From NCBI GenBank assembly GCA_963854835.1, contig OY978525.1, positions 95,942,136 through 96,006,135 of the forward strand: a DNA stretch of 64,000 nt, read 5' to 3'. The notes below the pieces were generated by a model. That model searched no databases, was not told the origin of the DNA, and was given only the letters and a program-made list of their open reading frames with translations. A program made the translations under genes and the position numbers. Below, piece after piece: positions 1-11,045 of the stretch (position 1 is the stretch's first letter; each line of letters opens with the position of its first letter). This DNA comes from Megamerina dolium (taxonomy: Eukaryota > Arthropoda > Insecta > Diptera > Megamerinidae).

Positions 1-440
1 TTTGTGAGTCAGAATATATCATAATAACTATAAAATTCGATAAATTTTGATTACAAAAATGTTTAGTTGGGTTTTTTTTATTCTTAAAGAATAATGAAAT
101 TCTTTTCAAAACAAATTTTTTCAAATCATTTTTTTTTTCAATTCAAAAATATTAATTTTAGTGTACATTTAGTAAAAATTAAATTTATAGATGCCAGGAA
201 AATATAAAAGCAATCAAACGGATGAAGACTTGCTTTAACCTTCCATAATGAAAGATCTACTTAAACTTAAGCCATTAAAACGTGGTACTGAATAAAAAAG
301 AAAGAGAAACATTAACTAACTACTACAAAAACAATCAACAGAATCTAGTTGTATACACGAACCACAGAATTCAATATCTAGTATTAAGTCGAAAGAAAAA
401 CATGAACGACCACAAAAACAGCCTAAGAAAGAATAAATAA
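1..440. other. Non-coding, AT-rich
   Basis: No open frame with coding character, no recognisable repeat and no RNA gene seen. Homopolymer A and T runs only. Confidence 0.6.
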
Positions 441-760
441 GTATGTGGCACTTATAGGCCCTGAAGGGCCCTTTGGTCAAGTTTATCTTCCAGTACTGTT
501 GTGCATGTTAAATTTTTGTCAGTATTAGGAGGGTAGATAGTGGCCAGTTCCGAACAGCAGAACCCTTGCGACGTCACTTTTGTCAGAGCGTTTTCATGAA
601 AAATTATTACTGCCCGAAGAGTTGCAAATTGATTGCTGACAAGTGCTACGATTCGAAAGAAAAATCTGTTCGATATTAAAATTGCGCTTCAGCTAGAGAT
701 TCAATCCACGAACCACATATCAGAAGACCAACGCACTAATCATTAAGCTATGGCGTCCAA
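441..760 (-). mobile_element. tRNA-derived SINE, old full-length copy
   Basis: Read on the minus strand, this begins with a degenerate tRNA-like head near 760 (an A-box-like stretch, then a B-box-like stretch near 705-715). It continues into the same body as the intact SINEs at 38226 and 60239 and ends in the family's 'gtgccacata' 3' end near 441-450. Many substitutions separate it from the young copies, including a changed B box, and no target duplication is visible. It is therefore an older insertion of the same family. Confidence 0.8.
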
Positions 761-1505
761 CTACCTTAACCTCAGTCTCTGACTTCTAGAAGACAAAAAC
801 AGACGGTAGAATTAGTTAGAAGTTTTCCTTCAAGATTTTTACTTATTCGGCAATAAAAGGAAGTCGAAGGGAGTTAAATATGGAGAATCGGGTGGATTCA
901 GGGGTAATTTGTGTTCGGGATAGAACACATTTTGTTGTTGCAATTACCGATGTCTCACCAATGGCTTTCTCATTGCCAACATTGAATTAATTACAATATT
1001 GGCTATTTCACTCAACTTCACTCGATGGGCGTTGAAAACGATATTATAAAGTTTATTAATCATTTATTTGGTGGTAACCTCAATAGGACCCCAAATTGGT
1101 TCGATTATCACTTCTGAATAATTACTTAAGATAATGGGCGAATTAGTTCTTAGTTTCATATTTTGTTTTTTTTTTTTTTCTCAAAAAATTGTGTTTTATC
1201 CAAAAATGTAATTCATTTCAAAGTCAAAACTGATTATAACGTTTTGTACTGCTACGTTTTGTATTTAAGATTTTCAAATTACAAATACAACACAAAATAG
1301 TTTTACTGATATTGGTGCCATCTCTTGCATTGTTCACGGACTAACGTTTTTTAGGACAATCGTATTTTTCCCACTTTTTATATAGGGTCGAACCACTATG
1401 TAACGCTTGCTAGCATACTTATTTACATACGTATATGCATGCATATGGAGCCACAATATTGGCAAGCTCAATTCTGCTATTATTTTATATTCTTGAAAAT
1501 ATGTA
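761..1505. other. Non-coding, AT-rich
   Basis: No supported gene or named repeat. It ends at the TA dinucleotide (1504-1505) that forms the left target site of the following transposon. Confidence 0.55.
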
Positions 1506-2689
1506 AAGGGTTATCCATTTCGCGGTTTCAAAAGTATAGGGCTAGAATTCGACATCTGTCAAACTAACTGAATTGTTAAAACAATTTCTTTCTTTTTCAG
1601 TTCAAAGTCTGACATTTGCGAAAAGGGCATTAAAATTGTAAAAACCTACTACAAAAATTGTGATTCTGCCACAGCCACATATCGTGCTTTAAGAGGAGAT
1701 TATGGTTTACATAATCGTCCAACTACGCAAGCAATTGGCAAAATTGTGAAGAAATATGAAGAGACTGGATCGGTTACAGATATTGTAAGGCCTGTGCATC
1801 ATCGTTTCGCTCGTACCACCGAAAATATCGCTGCTGTAAGTGGAAGTGTTGCCGAAGACCCAAATGTGTCTATTCCTCGTCGTTCTCAGGAATTAGGATA
1901 CGTAGATACGTCGAATGGGTGCTTGAACAACAGGCGGTGGAAGGCGATTTTTCGAACAAAATTTTCTTCAGCGACGAAGCACATTTCTCACTCGGTGGGT
2001 ATGTTAACAAACAAAATTGTCGTATTTGGGGTTCTGAGAATCCTCAAGTAATTGAAGAGAGGCCACTACATCTACAAAAAGTCACTGCTTGGTGCGCTCT
2101 TTGGTCCGAAGGTGTGATTGGACCTTACTTCTTCGAAAACGACGATGGAACGACTGTCGCCGTCAATTCGGAGCATTATGGTCATATGATAACCGACTTT
2201 TTTTTGCCTGCTATTGAAGAATACGACTTAGAGAATATGTGGTTTCAACAAGACCGTGCCACATGCCACACAACTCGAGCGAATATGGCTTTATTGCAAG
2301 AGAAATTTTCTGGCCGCGTAATTTCTCGTCGTGGCGATATCAAGTGGCCACCAAGATCATGCGATTTGACACCGCTTGACTTTTTTTTGTGGGGCTACGC
2401 GAAAGACCGTGTTTATGCAAATAAACCTTTAACTCTTGAGCACCTAAAAACCAACATTCGTCACGTTATGGCTGAGATACCGCCCAATATGTGTCAAAAA
2501 GTGGTCGAAAATTACCTCAAAAGAATCGATGCTTGCAACAATTCGCATGGTGGTCATTTAAATGATGTAGTATTTCACACACAATGTCAACGTTCAAACT
2601 TTATAATAAAAAAGAAATATCATGATAAAAAATATCTTATATGTGTTTTATTTACATTTACTTTTGAAACCGCAAAATGGATAACCCTT
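1506..2689 (+). mobile_element. rosa-like (DD41D) mariner-superfamily transposon, copy A
   Basis: The ends are 31-bp terminal inverted repeats (1506-1536 and 2659-2689) starting AAGGGTTATCC, with one mismatch by eye. The element is flanked by TA at 1504-1505 and 2690-2691, the target duplication expected of IS630/Tc1/mariner elements. It contains a transposase pseudogene whose second and third catalytic Asp are separated by 41 residues, the spacing of the DD41D clade first described as rosa in Ceratitis rosa. Compared with copy B at 56854, this copy has lost about 24 bp at the transposase start and a net 103 bp in the linker region. An undeleted parent would be about 1.3 kb. It cannot make its own transposase. 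Confidence 0.88.
1629..2584 (+). pseudogene. DD41D mariner-type transposase, broken (copy A)
   Basis: A cut-and-paste transposase acts in the nucleus, binding the terminal repeats and moving the element to TA sites. Here the start codon and first residues are missing. The helix-turn-helix region reads in frame up to about 1897, then a net 103-bp deletion (against copy B) shifts the frame. The catalytic domain resumes in the frame that is open from 1919. Visible catalytic motifs are FFSDEAHFSL (first Asp), WFQQDRATCHT (second Asp) and DLTPLDFFLWGY (third Asp), with 41 residues between the second and third Asp. The final codon, TAA in copy B, is CAA here (2582-2584), so the frame runs on through the right terminal repeat to 2770. 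The DDE triad survives, but the start, linker and stop are all damaged. Confidence 0.88.
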
Positions 2690-3532
2690 TACTTATGTCA
2701 TTTAATACCCATAATCATTCTACAACATAAATTACTCGATGTAATGAGGAGATTGTTAAGCGTTTTTTAAAACAATTTAAAACCATGCGACATTGGCATT
2801 ATAATTGAATTGCTGAAAATGAATGCATTTCAATTTCAAACACATTCTGAAACAAAAACTACTCGATGTCATCAAATGATTACCTAGTGATTTTTTGTGC
2901 AATTTCAAATTGCCTATAATACTAAAAACTCTTATCATATGAAATGTAAAAATGCAAACAAAAATAGTGCAAATATATTTAATACACTATTCTCACCATA
3001 AACACTCATTATTCAATGTCAACAACAAATGAAATGAAACTATAACAAGCAATAATTATTGTCAAAAGCAATGAGACAATAAATAAAAAATAGTCAGAAA
3101 AAATCGTAGCGTGTTTCCGTGATTCGCGAGTGTTTTTTTCTTTTTTAGTCATTTCTACATGCATGATGTATATTGCTTCACTTTACTTCAACGCTAATGT
3201 AGGTCAATATTTTTGTTGATTTTTGGTGACAACAGACAATATATACATCATGTATAGTACAATAGTTCAAAGATAACATTTACTTTAGTTGTTATTGTTG
3301 TTACTATTTTTTTTTTTTTTTTTTGCAGCCGTAATTGGAAACAATTGTTTAAATGTTTGCTTGTCGAATTCGTTGACTAATGAGGCAATGTCATTAGTTC
3401 AACAACTAGTCATAGTTTTTGTGGAATTTTCAATTTGGTGACGAAAAGAAAATAATAACCATTGTAGATGTTTTTTTTTAATCTATATATAAATTTGTAC
3501 ATATGTGTACATAATGATACATATTTACTTAC
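2690..3532. other. Non-coding, probable intron
   Basis: Poly-T and AT-rich sequence with no coding frame. It lies immediately 3' (minus-strand sense) of the exon donor at 3527-3532, so it is probably the start of that gene's next intron. Confidence 0.5.
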
Positions 3533-3717
3533 CAATCATAAGAAGAGCAGCAGTTAGATGTGAACTTGGTGGCCCAGCCAAACCGGTCGCCCCTAATGCA
3601 GCACCACCCAAAGCACAAGCGACACCACCCAATGCAACCACAGCAATTAAGGCGCGTAATGGTGGTCCGGCAAACCACTGACCACAGCAACCCTTGCCCG
3701 AACGTTCAGACGGTGAC
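3533..3717 (-). CDS. Internal exon of an unidentified host membrane protein gene
   Basis: This is the only convincing host coding segment. On the minus strand a pyrimidine-rich tract ending in TAG (AG at 3719-3718) precedes the exon, and a consensus donor GTAAGT (3532-3527) follows it. The 185-bp exon holds one leftover base, 61 codons and one leftover base, so the introns fall after codon positions 2 and 1. It is clearly richer in GC than its surroundings. The peptide begins with a polar part, SPSERSGKGCCGQWFAGPP. A long hydrophobic Gly/Ala-rich stretch follows (LRALIAVVALGGVACALGGA and on to about residue 46). A second hydrophobic run starts at the exon end (HLTAALLMIG). This suggests at least one, probably two, membrane passes. 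I do not recognise the family. The flanking exons must lie outside the window or are too short for me to find. The upstream in-frame ATG at 3774-3776 lies in intron sequence and is not a supported start. Confidence 0.75.
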
Positions 3718-4570
3718 CTAAAAAGAAAGCAGAAAATGTGCAGAACTTTCATTAGACAAAGAAATAACGATGGCAATAATGAGAAGAATACTTAGAAGAG
3801 GGCACAAACAAATGGGATTACAAGCACAAAACGACGATGACGAGACTTAATGTGCACATGGGAAATTGCATGCGATTTTTTTCTTGCTTTTTTCAGCATT
3901 TTTCCATTTACAATTTTTTCTCATTTCTAAGCATTTTTTTTTTCTTCTTCTCATTTATTCAATTTTTTGTTTGTGTTTGCCAACTTAACACTTGAATTGG
4001 TTTTGTATGGCACTTTGGTGTTTGCATGGTCGTAGAACAGAAAGACAGCGAGCGAGAAAGAGTTGAACATCAGGCAGGTAAATAGGAGGCAGCTGACGTT
4101 ATTAATTAAAATGGGCGTTAATATGTGGTAAGCACTAATACATATATGAATATTAGACTTGTCCAGATTTTGAAAATGTGATTATTTAATAGGACAAAAG
4201 TTCTTTAAAAGCTCTGCAGAAAAAAAATTGCTAAAGTTTTTCTAATCTACAAAAAAATATTTAAAGAAATTAAATTTTCAACTCTCAGAGTAATGGAAAA
4301 AAATTTTTTTTGAGGGTAAAACTTTTAATAATCAAATACTCAATAAGTATTCTTTAGAGTTTTGCAACAAAAATAAATTTTATAAAATTGTATTTCTAAA
4401 AACCGAAATCTAAAAAAAAAAGTTTCAAATAACATTTTCAGCTCTCAGAATAACTCAAAACTAAAGTGTGTGTACTTTTTACTTTCAAAATATCAATTTT
4501 TGCGGTTATGATCCAGTAGAAAAGTTTTCAATGTATAGGAACTGAATCTATTGTACTGCTCTCATACCCA
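3718..4570. other. Probable intron upstream of the host exon
   Basis: It begins with the acceptor and pyrimidine tract of the minus-strand exon. The rest is T-rich and A-rich non-coding sequence with no named repeat. Confidence 0.5.
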
Positions 4571-4997
4571 TATAAAGGGTGTCCAAATAAGAACCTAATC
4601 TTTAGATTTTTAACAGAATTGCTTTAATTGTATAAATATTTTTATTGAAATTGAACGTAAAAGTTTCCGCTTTGAACAATTTCTGGCAACAATGACCTGC
4701 TCTACATTTTTTATGAAAATGTTATGTTCGCGGTCGTCGATTGTTTGCGTAAACTCACTATTCTAAATAACCGCAAGAAAAAAAGTTCAACGTTATTAAA
4801 TCGCATTATCTATGCAGCCAATTTACATTATCTCTTCAGGAGTATACTTTCTCACAAAAAACGCTATAAAGGAAGATCGTTTTGTTAAAACTAGATGTCT
4901 TACATATTCATGCCCTCTATGAAATATTCTAGTGCAAGCAATAACTATAAATGGTGCCAAATTTCAAAATAAACCTCGTATTTGAACACCCTTTATA
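4571..4997. mobile_element. MITE with TATAAAGGGTGT termini
   Basis: The ends form an inverted repeat of about 19 bp: TATAAAGGGTGTCCAAATA at 4571-4589, and its complement with one change at 4979-4997. The TA-rich ends suit a TA target site, as used by Tc1/mariner-type elements. The 427-bp length and lack of an open frame indicate a non-autonomous element. The exact ends are ambiguous because TA repeats at both junctions. Confidence 0.65.
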
Positions 4998-5782
4998 TAG
5001 TATATATATTTCTAGCCAATAAATAAGCCAACAGGAAAGAATTTATTGCATTCAGTAACTGTAAAAAAACCAAGAACAACAAATGCATATACGGTAATAT
5101 TAGTGCAGTACGGTATGCAGAGTCTTTGAACTCATTTCTCCTTCAGCCATAAGACTCTTACGTATGAAGTGAGTATAGTACTAGTATGTAGGTATTTATT
5201 TCCGTCATTTATTTTCATCATTATTCATCGAATAATTTACTCACCCACTCATTTACTCACTCATTCACACTTTGCTACAATTGCTTCTGTACAGATGCTC
5301 CAGCGTTGATTGCAAAAAAGTGAAATTAAGCATTAATTGCATTTTATTTTTAAAAATTAAAATTTTTGAATTCAGAGAAAAACTCTTATAAAGTAGTGCA
5401 ATTGAGGTGGGTGTTGAAACAAAGAGCCCATAAGCAAATATACAGATGAAATAAAAGTATACAATTCGAAACACACAATATCGTATCGAAAGAAATTTGC
5501 ATGCATTATTTATTGAGTCCTTCTCAGTAGCTTAATAAAGAGAATTTAGACTTAATTATACACATATACTATATGTAGGTACATTATATATTCATTTTCA
5601 TTATTCACATGGTAATTTAAACATTAATTTAAGCATTAATTCTTAACGCTATTTACAAGTTCTATCTGTAAGAACGATCTATCTGTGCGTTTATAATTCA
5701 TTGATTGGACTTTTTCTTTATTGTGACATATGTATGTGTATATGAAGTGTTAAAAAAAATTATCATACTCATATAAAATGTG

Positions 5783-5870
<88 letters not shown>

Positions 5871-6289
5871 AAATTCAAATTAGGTCAGTCCTCATGATGT
5901 GAAATATTTTTTATTAATTTATTTATGCATATTAATTTTGAAATGAATATGAAGTTTATGCATATGAATCTTATATTTTCAAAACAAATATTTTTTTAAT
6001 CCATGTGGAAGAAAGTATTGTATTTTTTTTTTATTGGCATCATCGTTTCAAAGAAGAAAGCAAAATTTAAGTAGATACATAGTAAATATGATTTAAATAT
6101 GAAAAAAAAACCTGAGATAACTTTGAAGAATATCAATCATACTAATTAGTATATTATTTATTACAAGGTAAGCTTTAAAAATTTGCTTCTATTTATGAAG
6201 AATAATTGCAGATCAGCAATAATATCAGGAATAAAGGCTTTTATGAATAAATAATTTTTCAGAGAATCAATTGGTTATGAATTGTTTCC
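4998..6289. other. Non-coding, AT-rich, with one long (AT)n tract
   Basis: No coding frame or known repeat apart from the (AT)n microsatellite at 5787-5867. Confidence 0.55.
5787..5867. repeat. (AT)n microsatellite, ~80 bp
   Basis: Nearly pure alternating AT, interrupted once by an AC step around 5825. Confidence 0.95.
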
Positions 6290-6960
6290 GTAAACATGAA
6301 TTATAAGATTGCCCCAACGAAAGTGGTCTCATTTAAAGTGGTCCGGAAATATGAAACATGATCTGAATATCAACATTATTCAATTAAGACCATCAAAACG
6401 TTTTGTAATGTTTCGATATCAAGGTTTATTCACAACCGCATGGTCTCCATCGTCATCTTTAAGAAAGCATCACTGCAGCACTCCCAAAACAATGACCAAA
6501 TCTAACTTTTTGTGGATGTGTTTACTCTCCACAAATTCTAAAATTTCCTTTATATGAGTAGCCATTCCGTGGAAAATGTGCTTCACCGCTAAGACCGATT
6601 TTTTTTTTAAAAGCATAATTTTGTTGCATTATGAATTTTAAAAAATTACGTCGTTTTAAATGGTCTACGTATATGGACTTTAATTTTTGAATTAGTTGTA
6701 TTTATATACTTTTATACGCTTGCATAGAATTTGTCATGTTGATGTTTGATGCCCAATTGTTGTGAATATCATGGAATCGACATTTGAGTATGTTACTTAC
6801 AGCACTCGCACTAACCATAGCAATATTTTCCTGTGAGTGAGTTGGACGCCTTCGGCTTTGATGTATTATATCTACTACAGGATCAGTCTCTAAAAATTTC
6901 TTAATGTAAGACCAAACTTTGAAAATTATTTCGGCACGATGCTAACCCATTTTTGCTATT
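6290..6960 (-). pseudogene. Old relic of a rosa-like/mariner-superfamily transposase
   Basis: On the minus strand, around 6905-6790, a frame gives KKFLETDPVVDIIHQSRRRP followed by THSQENIAMVSASA. This parallels the end of the DNA-binding region in the rosa-like copies (KKYEETGSVTDIVRPV, then TTENIAAVS). Further on, around 6605-6500, the frame gives KIGLSGEAHFPRNGYSYKG then NFRICGE, matching the first-Asp block (KIFFSDEAHF, then CRIWGSEN). The first catalytic Asp is Gly here. A DDDGDHAVVN-like block follows, matching the region just after it. Several stops and frameshifts are present and no terminal repeats were found. It is much older than the copies at 1506 and 56854. Confidence 0.7.
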
Positions 6961-7914
6961 ATTGATTACAATGACAAATTGACTTTCAAAAATATTGAAA
7001 TTAAAATTGTTGCCACATAAAATAGTATCTGAGTAGTAAATATTCCACAAAAAAAGTAACTATCTGCTACCTTCCCACATTTCTCACTTGCTTTTCCCAC
7101 TTTCGTTGTTTCCTTTGTAGTTCTTTAGGCGTGAAAGTATGGTAGATCTTTAAATGGCACAATATTTTCATATATTCGAGAAGAATATTTAATATTTTTG
7201 ATCATTAAGGTGAACAACTGAGCAGAAGCAAATATAAAAAATCATAAATTAATAAATTAATGATAGCAAAGAAAGTAAAACTCAAGCACATACAACATCG
7301 TAACATTGAAAAGAGCAAAAATGAAAGATGATGACAAGGTAAGAAAGAAAGAAATCACAGATGTATACAATACATATAACAAAAATATTCATATTTCTAC
7401 ATACATGCATTCAAATGCATGACAATGCCACACTTTCTTTTCACAACACGAACAGACATGCAGAGCGAATCGAATCAGACGAATCAACGAACGAACGACG
7501 ATATACACCATAAACGAACAAACGATTAAATCAGGCAACGCCGGCAAATGAATGAATCAACAACATTTCTGAAGGCAAATCAACCGTAAACAATATAATA
7601 CATTTGATAACAACAAACAGCAACGATGACAACAGCTGGAGGAAAACAAAATATGAAAAAATTGAATATTTTAGCAACACCATCGAATACAATGGAACAC
7701 TCGTACATCAAACGTACGATACGGGTGCGTTCGCACAAACATCCAAACACACACACACACACACCAAATGGTTGTATTCGATTCAATCAATTGTACGAAT
7801 GAACAAAAGAAAGCAACGAAAGTGAAAGGGCGCAGGTGAGTCAAAGACACAGAAGGTGTGAGCTGAAGCGTCTACGTCTGTGGCTATATGATAGTCGCTA
7901 GTGAGTTGTTTTTG
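6961..7914. other. Non-coding, A-rich, with an (AC)n tract
   Basis: Purine-rich on the plus strand with a short (AC)n run at 7746-7764. The short frames through 7604-7825 on both strands have no coding character. Confidence 0.5.
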
Positions 7915-8052
7915 TACCCTGCATAATACAATATGCAAGGTAAATATATTCATTTCGATCAGATGTTTGTGTCCACTTGAAGGAATATCCGGAGATATAG
8001 AAAAGTATATATATTCGTGATCAGCGTCGATTAAATTTTCGATTTAACGAAT

Positions 8053-8079
8053 GTCCGTCCGTCCGTCCGTCTGTCTGTC
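8053..8079. repeat. (GTCY)n microsatellite within the HINE-like element
   Basis: A run of GTCC and GTCT tetramers directly downstream of a conserved-looking core with TATATATTCGTGATCAGCG. This arrangement is typical of mini-me/DINE-1 elements. Confidence 0.9.
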
Positions 8080-8199
8080 ACATGGCTGGTTCGCACGATA
8101 ACTTGAGTAAGTATTGAGCTATTTCGACGAAATTTGGCATAAGTAACCTTTGATCCAAGGGTACGGAGGGGATTTATATTAGACATGATCGGTCAATAG

Positions 8200-9240
8200 C
8201 CACGCCATCACCAAGCATTCAAAGCAACTAACCTCGGAATTTTCAAAATCTTTAACATGCTATAACTCACTTAATATACCATCTGGGACAACAGTATTTG
8301 GCACATAGAGTTATATTACACTACTACAAACCTTGCCAAATATAGGCGAGCCACGCCTACTATTTATAGTAGCTCCCATACAAAGTGCATGAACTTCTTT
8401 TAAATTGAAACAGCTGTAACTTCTGCAATATTCTGTTTAGAATAACCATAATTGGCGCTTAGATTAATATGGTAGTCGAAAATAATCTGAAAAAAAATCA
8501 GAGTCCCACGCCCACTCTTTCTTGGAGCTCCCATACAGAGTTGAAATTGAAACAGCTGTAACTTCTACAATCTTACGTCTTAATCTTATAACCATAATTG
8601 ACACTTAGATTGACATGATAGTCAGAAATAATATGGCAGAAAATCAGCGTGCCACGCCCACTCTTTCTTGGGGCTCCCATACAAAGTTCGGGAATTTAAC
8701 CGCCAGAACTTGCAAACTATTCAGCGCAGAACAACCAGATTTAAGGTGTGGATTAGTATTATAAGAGCAACTAGACTCACAGGAAATGGATGCGCCACGT
8801 CCACTGTTTATAGTAGCCCCCATACAAAATGACCGAATTTCTTTTAAATTGAAATTGCTGTAACTTCTGCATCCTTCTGTCTAGAACAATTATAATTAAT
8901 ACTTAGGTTAATATGGTAGTCGGAAATAATCTAGCGAAAAATCAATATGACACGCCCACTTCTTAACGGGGATACCATACAAATTTGAGAAAATTAAAAA
9001 AAATTTAAACCGTTATAACTTGCGGACTATTCAGCGTAGGACAACCAAATTTAAAGTGTGGATTAATATTGCAAAATTAATTCGATTTAGAAAAAGGAGG
9101 CACGCAACGCCCACTTTTTAGCTTCCATACAAAGCCTCGGAATTATCTTAAACATTAAAACACCCATATTTCAGATGTAGTTTAGTATTATAGGCAGAAA
9201 TTGGTGAGTCACGCCTTCTTTTTAATGTAGCTCCTATATA
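8200..9240 (+). repeat. Diverged ~150-bp tandem repeat array, about 7 units
   Basis: The marker 'ccacgccc...cccatacaaag' recurs at about 8200, 8351, 8506, 8652, 8795, 8950, 9106 and 9209. The steps are 151, 155, 146, 143, 155, 156 and 103 bp. Between markers, phrases such as 'aaattgaaacagctgtaact' and 'taatatggtagtcggaaata' also recur. The units have diverged by many substitutions and the last is shortened. Confidence 0.85.
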
Positions 9241-9333
9241 AAGTAGTGGAAAAGAAGGATGGATATGCGAGCAAACTTTTTATATATATCTCTACATATG
9301 CAGGGTATAATTTGGTCGGCCCCAGCCGACTGT

Positions 9334-10686
9334 AAGGTCATTTTTTATTGTGCTGTTGTTTTTTCGTTGTTTTGTTTTGCTTTGGAACTTCTTGAATATT
9401 AATTTTTCTCCCTTATCGTTCATTTTGGCTCGTACCATTTTTGTAGTTTTCTTCCATTTCATATTATGGCATGTTTATGTTGTTGTTCTGTGTGTTTCCT
9501 TTAATAAAATTGCATTTCATTTATGCACGTCATAGTTTTGTGTTAACAAAACAATACCACCTCTCAGACACTCACTGATGCATGCGGCCATTCAAAGGAT
9601 ATTTTGTATGCATTCAAGGTGTTCTCTTTTCTTCTTCTTCTTCTTCTTTAAATGCAGGTGTGACACTGATTGCACATCTGTGTAGCGGTTTCTTATTTCC
9701 CATTCGAACAATATTTTGTTGCATTTTCAACATATATAAGGTACCTACGATGAGAAGACGAAACCAACGTGAGTGCTGCATCAATAGCAACAGCAGACAG
9801 TTTCTAGTCTAGAGAATGTAAGAATTTTAAAATAAAAATAAATTTAGAAAAGGAAATAAATGCAGAATTTGGCATGAAGCATAACAAGACACTGACTTGG
9901 CGAAATGTTGGAGAAAATCGTGCAAAGTCAAAAGAAACAAAGTTTATGCCAGCATCATAGCATAAATTTGAGAAATCAAAAAGAAGAAATAAAAGTTATT
10001 ATCAATGGCATGTGGCATGAAGCTACTGCACACAATAAATCAGTAAATATAACAGTAGATAATGAGAGGGAGAAAGAGAGGAAGAGGGAGAGATAGAGAC
10101 AGAGTCGAAATCAGCACGAAGAAAATATATTTAACAGCAATGGGCAAAAACGCCAAAAACTATACAATGAATATGAATATGAGCCACATCTCATTTATTT
10201 TCACTCATATGTGTATGTGTGTGTGTGTCATAAACAAATAAATGTAACAAACGATATTTATATGTGTATTTTGCACACAAACAACAAGCACCATTGTAAG
10301 CTGAAGGAAATGTATGTATGCAATGTGTTTGTGTGTATGCATGCATGAGTGGTGGAATAAATAAAGATACTATGATTAATGATGTCACTAAATGACGCGA
10401 CAAAATGGAAGCAAGAAGAAGAGCAACAACAACAACCACTACAAGCAACTGTAATAAAAAAAAATGCAAGCAAATATACACCAATAGTTGCACACAGCAT
10501 TGGAAGAGAAATCATAAATTGCACAAGCAAAGGAGCATAATAAAATCGGAGAGGCTTCCAAACAGGATTAACTTCTTCAATTTACCCTTTTCCAAACCAA
10601 ATGAACACGTTCACAATTCAATTTACATTTTTCCAAAGCAAATGCACCCTTTTACAAAAAAACAAAAAAAAAAAATTCATCATTTT
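9334..10686. other. Non-coding, with (CTT)n, purine and (TG)n tracts
   Basis: Simple repeats: CTT around 9629-9648, a purine tract at 10062-10103 and TG at 10210-10228. No coding frame is supported. It ends with TTTT (10683-10686), the likely target duplication of the Gypsy element. Confidence 0.55.
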
Positions 10687-11045
10687 TGTGGGTTTGGTTC
10701 TGCGCTTAATTAAAAGAAAACTAATTTAATGTTAAAATTCATTTATTATTCACTTAAGTCTAGGGTATCAATTTCTTATATTTCTTATAATAGTATATCG
10801 GTTTTTATTTTATGTGCGTATGCTGCGGCGGTTCGTTCAAGACTAACTGCCGCTTTTCTTGTGTCAAATCAGGGGTGTATTCATTGTTAAGTTTGGTGTG
10901 TATTCATTGTCAAATTAGGCGTGTACATTATCAAATTAGGTGTGTATATTGTCAAGTCAGAGTTTTATTCTACCGTATTTAACCTTAGCACTAATATTAG
11001 TAGTTTCGTCTTGTTCTGGTCGTTTTGGTATGAGCAATTCCCACA
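10687..11045 (-). repeat. 3' LTR of the Gypsy element
   Basis: It begins TGTGGG and ends CCCACA, 359 bp, and matches 17304-17662 with about six differences. The integrase frame ends about 49 bp inside this LTR, at 10997. Confidence 0.95.

Larger units (their letters stand above)
7915..9333 (+). mobile_element. DINE-1/HINE-like non-autonomous Helentron-type element
   Basis: The left end TACCCTGCATA (7915-7925) is repeated inverted near the right end (about 9297-9307). Downstream of that lies a perfect 6-bp hairpin, GTCGGC-CCCA-GCCGAC (9315-9330). A (GTCY)n block follows the left end (8053-8079), and a ~150-bp tandem array fills the centre (8200-9240). Inverted subterminal repeats, a (GTCY)n block, internal tandem repeats and a terminal stem-loop are the architecture described for DINE-1 (also called INE-1 or mini-me) and HINE elements of Diptera. 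No helicase or Rep coding sequence is present, so it depends on another element. Exact ends are approximate because Helentrons leave no target duplication. Confidence 0.7.

Noticed and set aside
1570..1600. Intron acceptor (tttctttctttttcag) in the rosa-like 5' region
   Set aside because: It looks like an acceptor, but no donor between it and the terminal repeat is convincing, and the transposase start lies downstream anyway.
3155..3256. Inverted repeat around CATGATGTATAT
   Set aside because: Only about 12 bp, AT-rich and imperfect, so chance is a sufficient explanation.
10191..10530. Overlapping minus-strand frames of 90-100 residues
   Set aside because: They are Cys/Val/Leu-rich translations of simple repeats ((CAA)n, (TG)n) with no splice or family evidence.
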